Shown one piece after another: positions 25,433 through 35,246 of a stretch of 64,000 bases of DNA. The stretch comes from Mesorhizobium sp. M2D.F.Ca.ET.226.01.1.1 (GTDB taxonomy: Bacteria > Pseudomonadota > Alphaproteobacteria > Rhizobiales > Rhizobiaceae): NCBI RefSeq assembly GCF_004022705.2, contig NZ_RZOY02000011.1, forward strand, positions 62,001 to 126,000. The letters run 5' to 3'. The translations under genes were made by a program, and so were the position numbers. Each line of letters starts with the position of its first letter. Positions within the stretch are counted from its first letter, which is position 1. The notes below the pieces were generated by a model. It searched no databases. It saw only the letters and a program-made list of their open reading frames with translations, and was not told the DNA's origin.

Positions 25433-25819
25433 TCACGCCTCGACGACCCTCAGCTTGGCATCGAACACGCCGAGCACGCGGCCGAGTTCCTGGCCACGTT
25501 TCAGGATACGGCCGCCGGCCGCGATGACGGCGAAGGCGCCTTGCCGGCGCGCCAGTTTCGGGTCCTTGACGATCTGGAACAGCGGCACTTCGCTGGCGCG
25601 GCGAAAGACGGAAAAGACAGCGCGATCAGTGAGATGGTCGATCGCGTAGTCGCGCCATTCATTGGCTGCCACCATGCGCCCGTAAAGCCTCAGGATCTGG
25701 TCGAGCTCGCGCCGGTCGAATCGCACCGGCTGGTCGAGGCGTGCGTTGCGCGCCTCGTGCAACGGGATCAGTATTCCGGATGCTTCCCCATCCTCCGTCC
25801 CGCTGCTGTGATCGGTCAT
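25433..25819 (-). CDS. DUF2794 domain-containing protein
   Basis: 128 residues from MTDHSSGTED at 25819. Core of the family: PVRFDRRELDQILRLYGRMVAANEWRDYAID in shorter words (FDRRELDQIL, AANEWRDYAIDHL) and SVFRRASEVPLFQIVKDPKLARRQGAF. It is a conserved alphaproteobacterial cytosolic protein of unknown function. An alternative upstream Met (25843) gives a longer form without a better ribosome site. The 220-nt stretch 25820-26040 upstream shows no gene. Confidence 0.87.
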   Translation of the reverse strand: MTDHSSGTEDGEASGILIPLHEARNARLDQPVRFDRRELDQILRLYGRMVAANEWRDYAIDHLTDRAVFSVFRRASEVPLFQIVKDPKLARRQGAFAVIAAGGRILKRGQELGRVLGVFDAKLRVVEA

Positions 25820-26040
25820 GCCTCGATCCTTCGATTGAATCATGCGCCGGCCAAGGTTCGCGCTTTCACGATGGAATTGCAAGGGCGAAGGAATTGCGAG
25901 GGCCGGCTATGCATGCGCAGGCTCGCGCGGTTTCCCAAACGTCCAGTCACGTTTGCGAAACACATGTTGGAATTGGTGATGCTCCGCCACATTCTCGCCA
26001 CAAATAATCCGCGCTCATGCCCCAATGTCCAACGAGTTTA

Positions 26041-26210
26041 CCCGCGTTGCCTGAGACGGTTCGGTCCGGCACCGGCTCGTAAACCCCAAGCCCCCCGCCC
26101 ACGGGTCAGCGTCGGATCGAACCAACCTCGGTTTTTCCTTGGAAAAATCAGGTGCGACGATCCCAAAACCTGAATGACCGGCGTCAGAAGCAAGCTGACG
26201 CCGGTTTTTT
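26041..26210 (+). ncRNA. Candidate structured small RNA ending in an orphan intrinsic terminator
   Basis: No plus-strand gene lies upstream of the terminator at 26177-26217, yet the preceding ~125 nt folds well by inspection. Stem 1: 26058-26070 with 26111-26123 (13 bp including two G-U), extended inward by 26074-26080 with 26101-26107 and outward by 26051-26055 with 26127-26131. Hairpin 2: TTTTTCC/GGAAAAA at 26132-26147. Hairpin 3: TCAGGT/ACCTGA at 26148-26173. The 5' end is a guess because no clear promoter was found. It does not look like 6S, SRP RNA or tmRNA. Confidence 0.5.
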
Positions 26211-26217
26211 ATTTTTC
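26177..26217 (+). terminator. Strong intrinsic terminator (plus strand)
   Basis: ACCGGCGTCAG (26177-26187), loop AAGCAAG, CTGACGCCGGT (26195-26205), then TTTTTATTTTT. The T-run overlaps the last codons of the convergent DUF1223 gene. On the minus strand the stem is not followed by a T-run, so it is oriented for a rightward transcript. Confidence 0.88.
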
Positions 26218-27033
26218 CTTCTCCCACAAGGGGAGAAGGGGGAGCTTAAGACGATCCGGCTTGCGAATAAATGCGGCGCCTAGGATCGGGCCGGGCATGC
26301 CGTCCTTTCCGACCGACTGCAGCAGCACTGCGCAACCGCCCTTCTTGGCGATCTCGGTCATCGGCAATTCGTAGCGCTGGGCCTTGCCATGCCACATGCC
26401 GGCGGTCTGGATGTCGGAGACGGCGTTCCAGTAGGTCAGGCTGCGGCCGCTGTTCTCGCCCTGGCCGATCTGCACCATCTGCGGCGGGTCGAAATAGACG
26501 ATCACCACATGGGCGTCGCTTGGGCCGTTGCCGGCGTCGCCTGCGTCGATCATCACGCGGTCGCTGGTGCGGCTCACTTTGATGCCGACACGCATGCCCT
26601 CGCCGGTCCGGTCCATGCGGGCGAGCGCGCCGTCGACTTCCTTGCGGCTGGCACCGTTGACGTGACTGCGGCCGTTGATGATGGCTTGCGGCGTATAGAC
26701 CGAGCGGCTGCCGAACGCGCGCATATAGTCATACTGGCGATCGGTGTTTTCCTTGGTACTCAGCGTGTCCCGCCAGCCGAGATAATCCCAGTAATTGACG
26801 TGGTAGGCGAGCGCGATGATGTCGTCCTTGCCGGCGAGCTCGGCGAAGAACTCGTCGGCCGGCGGACAGGAGCTGCAGCCCTGGCTGGTGAACAATTCGA
26901 CCACGCCCAAAGGCTTTTCGCTTTGCGACTTGCCGGTCGCGGCCTTCTCGGGCTCGGCTGCAAGGCCCACGCCGCCCAACGCCGTCAGGGCCAGCGCTAC
27001 TGCCGCAAGCCGCAATCGTCCTCGAAATGCCAT
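26209..27033 (-). CDS. Secreted thioredoxin-fold protein (DUF1223)
   Basis: 274 residues. Signal peptide MAFRGRLRLAAVALALTALGG..A. The mature domain begins GVVELFTSQGCSSCPPADEFFAEL with a CSSC/CxxC redox site (about residue 54), followed by YHVNYWDYLGWRDTLS, GSRSVYTPQAIINGRSHVNG, all typical of DUF1223. A periplasmic redox role is likely but unproven. The last ~11 residues (LPLLPLWEKEK) are encoded by half of a family C repeat (26217-26246), so the natural C-terminus was probably altered by the repeat. Confidence 0.88.
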   Translation of the reverse strand: MAFRGRLRLAAVALALTALGGVGLAAEPEKAATGKSQSEKPLGVVELFTSQGCSSCPPADEFFAELAGKDDIIALAYHVNYWDYLGWRDTLSTKENTDRQYDYMRAFGSRSVYTPQAIINGRSHVNGASRKEVDGALARMDRTGEGMRVGIKVSRTSDRVMIDAGDAGNGPSDAHVVIVYFDPPQMVQIGQGENSGRSLTYWNAVSDIQTAGMWHGKAQRYELPMTEIAKKGGCAVLLQSVGKDGMPGPILGAAFIRKPDRLKLPLLPLWEKEK

Positions 27034-27217
27034 GACTTTTCCAATTCCCGCCGGTGACGCCGGCCTTGTTCTGATTGCTAAAATATGTGGCAGAAGCGCC
27101 AGTCAACGGGAAGTCACGTTGCGGTGAAATTTTGCAGTTGCGACCCCAGGTAAGGGCGCAATAGGAGAGGCTGTTGCATTTCACGGCGCGGTTCGATTCG
27201 GGAGCAGCATCCTCACC

Positions 27218-27900
27218 ATGTGGCAAACTCTCCTGACCCCAGTCGATCTCTATTGCGAACGCACCGGTTCAGGACTTTGGGCCGAGCCGGCTAATGCTTC
27301 GAGCAACCTGGCTTTCATTGCTGCGGGACTGCGGGGTGTCTGGCAGGTGCGGCGATACAAGACCGGCACCTTCGCCGAAGTGCTGGCCTGGTGGGTGGTG
27401 GCGATCGGCATCGGCTCGACCGTGTTCCACACCTTCGCCAGCAAGGGCACGCTGACATCCTGCCGATCGCCGGCTTCACGCTGGCCTGCACGCTGTTCAA
27501 TCTGCGCCGTTTCCTCGGCATGTCATGGGGCAAGGCGATCCTCGTTTTCGTCGCCTTCTATGTCGTTGCCGGGCTGGTCACCTACGCGGTGCCGGACTGG
27601 CTGCGCCAGGCGTCGAACGGCACCACAAGCTATCTGCCGCCTTTCCTGGCGCTCGCCTTCTTCGGGGTGTGGGCGGCGGCCAGTGGCAACCGGGCCGGCT
27701 GGTACAATCTGACCGGATCGGCGATCTTCGTCGTCTCGGTCATCTGCCGCATGGTCGATCCGCTGGTCTGCGCCGACTTCCTGCTCGGCACGCATTTTCT
27801 CTGGCACGTCTTCAACGGGCTGATGCTCGCCGTGCTGCTGGCGGCGGTGGTGAGGTTCGGGAAGATGAGGGGAGTAGGGGAGAAGGCAGTAGGGGAGTAG
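27218..27900 (+). pseudogene. Ceramidase-family membrane protein gene with a frameshift
   Basis: The first frame (27218 to about 27450) gives MWQTLLTPVDLYCERTG, NASSNLAFIAAG and GIGSTVFHTFASKGT, typical of the alkaline ceramidase (PF05875) family of seven-helix hydrolases. The family sequence then continues in the next frame from about 27452: DILPIAGFTLACTLFNLRRF, and ends with the metal-ligand-like GTHFLWHVFNGLML. So about 27449-27453 carries a net frameshift (equivalent to -1). The tail RFGKMRGVGEKAVGE is encoded by the following repeat. It is either a real inactivation or a sequencing error. Confidence 0.8.
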
Positions 27901-27961
27901 GGGAAGAGGATCGGGCAGCGGGTGACTTTCCCTACTGCCCTATTCCCTTACTCCCCTACTC
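27868..27961. repeat. Inverted repeat of GGGAGTA-type units, family F (copy 1)
   Basis: The left arm (27868-27906) and the right arm (27929-27961) are complementary arrays of ~8-nt units such as GGGGAGTA, GGCAGTA and GGGAATA. It starts within the end of the ceramidase frame and stops 11 nt before the acnA stop, so it separates convergent genes. See also 50171-50281. Confidence 0.85.
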
Positions 27962-27972
27962 GCTGGCTGCTG

Positions 27973-30663
<2,691 letters not shown>

Positions 30664-30864
30664 GTGCGATCCGTCCTTGTCTGTTCAGCCTGAAAGGGAA
30701 CGGACGCCGATGGCATGCAATCACGCGCAAAGGTGCGGGTACGGCCATTTCCGCTGTCCGCTCCCAAGCAACCCGAGCCGTTCAAGGCGGCGCGTGCGCT
30801 GGTTCGGCGCTAATTCTGTTCCCGCGCCGACCGCTGGCACGGATGATCCGCATATAGAGAATTT

Positions 30865-30881
30865 CCTGGAATAGTTCTAGA
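30865..30881. promoter_or_regulatory. Irr/ICE-box-like imperfect palindrome between acnA and ccmA
   Basis: CCTGGAATAGTTCTAGA has arms CCTGGAA and TTCTAGA around TAG. The rhizobial iron-control element bound by Irr is of the form TTTAGAA-N3-TTCTAAA (established knowledge); this match is imperfect. The site lies about 200 nt before acnA and 67 nt before the chosen ccmA start, both with iron-linked products. No gene is seen in the 284-nt gap. Confidence 0.3.
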
Positions 30882-30947
30882 CAGTCGAAAGGCAAATTTG
30901 TGCGATGCGGCGGCGGCCGCGAAACGATGCTTTCGGGACGGGCAAGG

Positions 30948-31556
30948 ATGCGGCTGATCGCCGAAAATTTGGGCGGCGAGCGCGGCGGCGAGACGGTTTT
31001 TTCCAACATCGGCTTCGCGATCGACAAGGGCGAGGCGCTCATCGTCACCGGGCCGAACGGCGCCGGCAAATCGACGCTGCTGAGGATCGTCGCCGGCTTG
31101 CTGCCGGCCGCCGCAGGCAAAGTGCTTGTCGAGGGCGGCGGCGAGGCGTTTCCGACGGTCGCCTCGGCCGCGCACTATCTCGGCCATCTCAATGCGATGA
31201 AGACGGTGCTCAGCGTTGAGGAGAATCTGGGTTTCTGGCGCGCGTTTCAGAGCGAGCCGGGGTTGAGCGTCGAGGAAGCGCTGGAGACGGTGGCGCTCGG
31301 CGGTCTCGGACATCTGCCCTTCGGCTATCTGTCGACCGGGCAGAGGCGGCGGGCGTCGATCGCCAAGCTTCTGGTCAGCCGGCGGCCGATCTGGCTGCTG
31401 GACGAGCCGACGGCGGGGCTGGACAAGGCTTCGGAGGAGCGGTTTGCCGGGTTGATGCGAGGGCATCTCGACGATGGGGGGATCGTGGTGGCGGCGACGC
31501 ATCTGCCGCTGGGGTTGGAAGGGGCGAAGGCATTGAGGATGGGGCAGGTTCTTTGA
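30948..31556 (+). CDS. ccmA: Heme exporter ATP-binding protein CcmA
   Basis: 202 residues from MRLIAENLGGERGGET at 30948; ATG at 30927 is an alternative. Walker A GPNGAGKST (about 38), signature LSTGQRRRASIAKLL, Walker B IWLLDEPTAGLD. The GERGG N-terminus and the LNAMKTVLSVEENLGFW segment mark the cytochrome c biogenesis ATPase. CcmA with CcmB and CcmC releases heme-loaded CcmE. It is the first gene of ccmA-B-D-G; a family B repeat separates it from ccmB. Confidence 0.95.
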   Translation: MRLIAENLGGERGGETVFSNIGFAIDKGEALIVTGPNGAGKSTLLRIVAGLLPAAAGKVLVEGGGEAFPTVASAAHYLGHLNAMKTVLSVEENLGFWRAFQSEPGLSVEEALETVALGGLGHLPFGYLSTGQRRRASIAKLLVSRRPIWLLDEPTAGLDKASEERFAGLMRGHLDDGGIVVAATHLPLGLEGAKALRMGQVL

Positions 31557-31575
31557 TGTCGGTGCTCTACGGCGT

Positions 31576-31726
31576 CCCCCTCTGGCCTGCCGGCCATCTC
31601 CCCCACTTGTGGGGAGATTGGCAGCTTCGGCGCCCCGCTCACCCTGCCAACGTTAGTGATTGGCGAAATCGCCTGCGACGGCTGATCTCCCCCCTTGTGG
31701 GGGAGATGTCCGGCAGGACAGAGGGG
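31576..31726. repeat. Composite palindromic repeat, family B (copy 2), between ccmA and ccmB
   Basis: Ends CCCCCTCTGGCCTGCCGG and CCGGCAGGACAGAGGGGGG, inner hairpins CATCTCCCCC..GGGGAGATTGG and CTGATCTCCCCCC..GGGGGAGATG. It starts 20 nt after the ccmA stop and ends 41 nt before the ccmB ATG, within what should be one operon. Confidence 0.87.
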
Positions 31727-31767
31727 GGCGCGAAGGAACGCAAACCTTGCAAAGGAACCACGACGTA

Positions 31768-32433
31768 ATGTGGTCCCTCTTCCTGCGCGATATCCGCCTT
31801 TCCATCCGCGCCGGCGGCGGGGCGCTGATCGGCGTTATCTTCTTCCTCGCCGTCATCGTCACGATCCCGTTCGGCGTCGGGCCCGACCTCAACCTGTTGT
31901 CCCGCATCGGCCCGGCAATCCTGTGGATCGCGGCGCTGCTCGCCTGCCTGCTCGGGCTCGACCGGCTGTTCCAGGCCGACCGCGAGGACGGTTCGCTCGA
32001 CCTTCTGGTGCTCAACGGCGACCGTCACATGCTGGCGCTGACGGTGCTGACGAAATGCCTGGCGCATTGGACCGGCAGCGTGCTGCCGCTGGTGGTCGCG
32101 GCGCCCCTGCTCGGCCTGTTCATGAACATGGAGCCGCTGGGCATCGGCGCCACGGCGCTGACCCTTCTCGTCGGCACGCCGGCCATCACCTTCATCGGCG
32201 CGGCGGGTGCGGCGGTGGCGGTGGCGCTGCCGCGCGGCGGGCTCTTGATCTCGGTGCTGGTGCTGCCGCTCACCATTCCGGTGCTGATCTTCGGCGTTTC
32301 GGCAAGCTACGGCGCCATCGCCGATCCGGCCCCGTTCCTGCAGCCCTTCCTCATTCTTGCCGCGCTGACCTTGTTTCTTGCCGTGGTCGGGCCCTTGGCG
32401 GCGGCGCTGGCGTTGCGGCATGGAACGGACTGA
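31768..32433 (+). CDS. ccmB: Heme exporter protein CcmB
   Basis: 221 residues from MWSLFLRDIRLSIRAGG at 31768 (AAAGGA about 12 nt upstream). Six hydrophobic segments; LLACLLGLDRLFQADREDGSLDLL and WTGSVLPLVVAAPLLG are conserved CcmB blocks. It is the inner-membrane permease partner of CcmA. The gene is complete (family length about 220). The next gene should be ccmC but is not present. Confidence 0.95.
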   Translation: MWSLFLRDIRLSIRAGGGALIGVIFFLAVIVTIPFGVGPDLNLLSRIGPAILWIAALLACLLGLDRLFQADREDGSLDLLVLNGDRHMLALTVLTKCLAHWTGSVLPLVVAAPLLGLFMNMEPLGIGATALTLLVGTPAITFIGAAGAAVAVALPRGGLLISVLVLPLTIPVLIFGVSASYGAIADPAPFLQPFLILAALTLFLAVVGPLAAALALRHGTD

Positions 32434-32550
32434 GGCGACGAAGACGTTGCCCCACTGCGGCACCGCGGCGAATTGCGGAGCGGCCGGTGCGAGGTTATGG
32501 AAAGCTATGATCGGAACGGTTGACATGGCCAGGAGCACGGAGCGGTCGCT

Positions 32551-32718
32551 GTGAGCGCGCACGCCCTGTTCGTCACCGCCGCCTATGCCATCACGGCGAT
32601 CGTGCTGGCCGGGCTGATCGGGTGGATCCTGCTCGACCAGCGAGCGCGCAAACGCGAGCTCGCCGCGCTGGAAGCTGCCGGGGTAAGGCGGCGCTCGGAT
32701 AAGGCCGCCAAGCCATGA
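32551..32718 (+). CDS. ccmD: Heme exporter protein CcmD
   Basis: 55 residues from a GTG at 32551 with GGAG 8 nt upstream. One transmembrane helix (residues about 5-27, FVTAAYAITAIVLAGLIGW), followed by the family pattern LLDQRARKRELAALEAAG. CcmD is a small inner-membrane protein that helps release holo-CcmE from the CcmABC complex. Its stop overlaps the ccmG start as ATGA. The 117 nt between ccmB and ccmD encode nothing recognisable; no CcmC motif is seen in any frame. Confidence 0.9.
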   Translation: MSAHALFVTAAYAITAIVLAGLIGWILLDQRARKRELAALEAAGVRRRSDKAAKP

Positions 32719-33293
32719 GCACCGGGACCGAAGCGCCGGCGCCGCGCCGCCGCCTGTTCGTGCTTTTGCCGCTTTTGGTATTTTTGGGGCTGGCGGGGCT
32801 ATTCCTGTCGCAGCTTCTGTCAGGTCGCGACGTCTCGGAAATCCCCTCGGCGCTGATCGGACTGCCGGCGCCGCAGACGAACCTGCCGCCGCTCGAAGGA
32901 TCGAGCCTGCCGGGATTGGATTCGAAGTCCTTCGCCGGCAAGGTGACGCTGGTCAATGTGTTCGCGTCCTGGTGCGCGCCATGCCGTGAAGAGCATCCGG
33001 TGCTGCTCGGCCTGTCGCAGGACAGGCGTTTCAGGCTTGCGGCGCTGAACTACAAGGACCAGCCGGAAAACGCCCGCCGCTTCCTTGGCGATCTCGGCAA
33101 CCCGTATCAGGCGATCGGCGTCGATCCGGCTGGACGCGCGGCGATCGACTGGGGCGTCTACGGCGTGCCGGAGACCTTCGTCATCGGCAAGGACGGCAAG
33201 ATCGCCTACAAGCATGTCGGGCCGCTGACGCCTGAATCGACAAGGTATTTGTTGTTGCCGCAGATCGAAAAGGCGTTGGCGGCGCCGGGTTGA
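32715..33293 (+). CDS. ccmG: Thiol:disulfide interchange protein CcmG/DsbE
   Basis: 192 residues. An N-terminal membrane anchor (about 14-36, LFVLLPLLVFLGLAGLFL) is followed by a thioredoxin domain with VNVFASWCAPCREEHPVL (WCAPC active site, about residues 84-88) and the cis-Pro loop YGVPETFVIGKDG. It reduces apocytochrome c thiols in the periplasm before heme attachment. The ATG overlaps ccmD by 4 nt. Confidence 0.94.
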   Translation: MSTGTEAPAPRRRLFVLLPLLVFLGLAGLFLSQLLSGRDVSEIPSALIGLPAPQTNLPPLEGSSLPGLDSKSFAGKVTLVNVFASWCAPCREEHPVLLGLSQDRRFRLAALNYKDQPENARRFLGDLGNPYQAIGVDPAGRAAIDWGVYGVPETFVIGKDGKIAYKHVGPLTPESTRYLLLPQIEKALAAPG

Positions 33294-33311
33294 GGTGCGC
33301 CTTCCCTTCCT

Positions 33312-33490
33312 TCGTCATTCTAGGGCGAAGCAGGGAGCGAAGCGACGCAGCGCAGACCCTAGATCCATTCCGTGACGTTGATCGTAGAACACTGCGGTCC
33401 AGAATTGGCGCTTGTGGGCGCGCGTGTCTGCACCGCTGCTGCGCTCGCAAGTCACGGCATGAATCCTCGGGTCAAGCCCGAGGATGACGA
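33312..33490. repeat. Composite palindromic repeat, family G (copy 1)
   Basis: TCGTCATTCTAGGGCGAAGC ... GCAGACCCTAGATCCATTCC ... TCGGGTCAAGCCCGAGGATGACGA. Shares layout and sequence pieces with 60932-61118. It fills the 208-nt gap between ccmG and the DUF1127 gene. Confidence 0.75.
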
Positions 33491-33501
33491 AGCGTCGAAG
33501 C

Positions 33502-33666
33502 TCAGCCGTAGATCTGCTTGTGGATCTGGTAGAGCATCTCGGAACGGTCGGCGCGCAGATCGGCGAGATCGCGGCTGGACAGGTTCTCGATTTCGGCGAC
33601 GAGGCGGTTGTAATGACGGCGCTTGGCGATGCTGGCGCGGGCGCGGGAGACAAGATTGTCGAACAT
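33502..33666 (-). CDS. DUF1127 small protein
   Basis: 54 residues from MFDNLVSRARASIAKRR at 33666 (AAAGGA 8 nt upstream). The core is NRLVAEIENLSSRDLADLRADRSEM in short words (YNRLVAEIENL, DLADLRADR), the standard Arg-rich DUF1127 module with the invariant Leu-x-x-Leu-Asp-Arg-like end. Several such small proteins in Rhizobiales bind RNA or affect phosphate, carbon and virulence functions. A LysR-type inverted repeat lies 98 nt upstream. Confidence 0.88.
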   Translation of the reverse strand: MFDNLVSRARASIAKRRHYNRLVAEIENLSSRDLADLRADRSEMLYQIHKQIYG

Positions 33667-33763
33667 GACAGGGTTCCTTTCATGCCGCACTGCTGCGGCC
33701 GGTTGTTCCTCCCTGACGATTGCAAGCATGACATAGGAATTGTGCGCTGCAAAAGGAAGATGT

Positions 33764-33780
33764 TGCAATGCACCATTGCA
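33764..33780. promoter_or_regulatory. Inverted repeat TGCAATG-N3-CATTGCA upstream of the DUF1127 gene
   Basis: Perfect 7-bp arms with a 3-nt spacer, 98 nt before the DUF1127 ATG. The T-rich/A-rich dyad suits a LysR-type regulator. In Brucella the LysR regulator VtlR activates DUF1127 genes (established knowledge); whether this sequence is a VtlR/LsrB box is inference. Confidence 0.4.
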
Positions 33781-33958
33781 GCCAGCGCATAGCCGGTTAA
33801 TTCCGGGCTAACGCGTCACGCGCGATACGGCGGCCAGGATTGGCCCCACTTCGCGCAGGTCTCATCCGTTTTTGTCGTACAAATTGCAGGCCAGCCGTCT
33901 TGCCAGAACGGTCGCGGGCTGGCTTGATCCACCCCGAACCGATGCCGGGAGGAAACGC

Positions 33959-34879
33959 ATGGCGGCCGCTGACTATTACGAAGTTCTCGATCCGCGCTTC
34001 GCGCGCCTGTTCAACGGCAGCGCGCAGGTGGAGAAGCTGTTCACCGGATGCCGCTGGGCGGAAGGGCCGGCCTGGTTCGCCGCCGGCCGCTATGTCGTCT
34101 GGTCCGACATCCCGAACAACCGCATGCTGCGCTATGACGAGACCGATGGCAGCGTCAGCGTGTTCCGCCAGCCGTCCGGCAATTCCAACGGCAACACGGT
34201 GGACCGGCAGGGTCGGCTGGTGACCTGCGAGCATTCCGGCCGCCGCGTCAGCCGCACCGAATTCGATGGCTCGATCACCACCATCGCCGACAAATGGAAA
34301 GGCAAGCGGCTGAACTCGCCCAACGACGTGGTGGTGCGTTCCGACGGCTCGATCTGGTTCACCGATCCGAGCTACGGCATCGACACCGACTATGAGGGCG
34401 ACAAGGCCGAGAGCGAGATCGGCAACTGCAACGTCTATCGCGTCGATCCGGACACGGGCGATGTCGAGGCCGTCATCACCGACATGGTGCGGCCCAACGG
34501 GCTCGCCTTCTCGCTGGACGAAAGCCTGCTCTATGTCGCCGACACCGGCCGCACGCATGGCGAGAAGAACCCGGCGCATATGCGCGTCTTCAATGTCGGC
34601 AAGCATGGCAAAAAGGTTTCCGGCGGCAAGGTGTTCGCCGACTGCACCGCCGGCCTGTTCGATGGCTTCCGGCTCGATGCCGACGGGCGCATCTGGACAA
34701 GTGCTGCCGACGGCATCCATTGCTACGACCCGGACGGCACGCTGATCGGCAAGGTGAAAGTGCCGGAAGTGACCGCCAACTGCGTGTTCGGCGGCAACAA
34801 GCTGAACTGTCTTTACATCGCCGGCACCACCTCGCTCTATGTAGTGCGGCTGATGGTCAACGGAGCGAAGACATATTGA
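33959..34879 (+). CDS. SMP-30/gluconolactonase family protein
   Basis: 306 residues from MAAADYYEVLDPRF at 33959, placed by an excellent GGGAGGAAACGC ribosome site. Beta-propeller signatures of the SMP-30/gluconolaconase family: WAEGPAWF (metal-binding Glu), SNGNTVDRQGRLVTCEH, LNSPNDVVVRSDGSIWFTDPSYG (Asn) and NGLAFSLDESLLYVADT (Asp). These enzymes hydrolyse sugar lactones with a divalent metal. No signal peptide. Substrate unknown. The following 159 nt to the tautomerase gene hold no clear gene. Confidence 0.9.
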   Translation: MAAADYYEVLDPRFARLFNGSAQVEKLFTGCRWAEGPAWFAAGRYVVWSDIPNNRMLRYDETDGSVSVFRQPSGNSNGNTVDRQGRLVTCEHSGRRVSRTEFDGSITTIADKWKGKRLNSPNDVVVRSDGSIWFTDPSYGIDTDYEGDKAESEIGNCNVYRVDPDTGDVEAVITDMVRPNGLAFSLDESLLYVADTGRTHGEKNPAHMRVFNVGKHGKKVSGGKVFADCTAGLFDGFRLDADGRIWTSAADGIHCYDPDGTLIGKVKVPEVTANCVFGGNKLNCLYIAGTTSLYVVRLMVNGAKTY

Positions 34880-35038
34880 GGCTGCTGGAGGCGCTTTTCT
34901 GGCCCTTGCTGGCCTTTCTGCGCATCCCGGCGGCGCCGGCCGCGCTGCGGTTCCCGCAACCGGCGCTGTCCGACTCGCCGGAGCGAATTGCCAAGCCCAC
35001 GCCTGACGCCAACCGGCAGAATCCAAGGGGAGGACATC

Positions 35039-35245
35039 ATGCCATTCGTCAACATCCGCATCGTCAAGGAAGTGATCGCCGCCGATCCGGCCGGCAAGAA
35101 GGCTGACATCGCCAGGAAAGTGACTTCGGCCATTATGGACGCCACCGGGCTCGGCAATGACGACGTCTGGGTGGTGTTCGAGGAAGTCAACGCCCGCGAC
35201 TGGTATGTCGGCAAGACCGACGTCGAGACGCGGCGGAAGGGGTAG
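35039..35245 (+). CDS. 4-oxalocrotonate tautomerase family enzyme
   Basis: 68 residues from MPFVNIRIVKEV at 35039 (GGGGAGG 6 nt upstream). After Met removal Pro1 is the catalytic base, as in 4-OT. VWVVFEEVNARDWYVG matches the 4-OT C-terminal segment. Members tautomerise unsaturated keto-acids in aromatic degradation or have other substrates. It follows the lactonase gene on the same strand. Confidence 0.9.
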   Translation: MPFVNIRIVKEVIAADPAGKKADIARKVTSAIMDATGLGNDDVWVVFEEVNARDWYVGKTDVETRRKG

Positions 35246-35246
35246 C

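Noticed and set aside
26041..26210. 6S RNA, SRP RNA or tmRNA identity for the candidate small RNA
   Set aside because: The fold lacks the long open central bubble of 6S, which in Rhizobiales is usually beside zapA and ygfA; no GGUCAGGUCCGGAAGG-like SRP loop and no tRNA-like end are present.
31639..32562. Minus-strand frame covering ccmB and the ccmB-ccmD gap, considered as a replacement for ccmC
   Set aside because: It is Arg/Gln/His-rich with no membrane segments and is the antisense of ccmB.
34880..35038. Short frame from TTG at 34876 between the lactonase and tautomerase genes
   Set aside because: No ribosome site, no family, and it runs on out of frame over the tautomerase gene.
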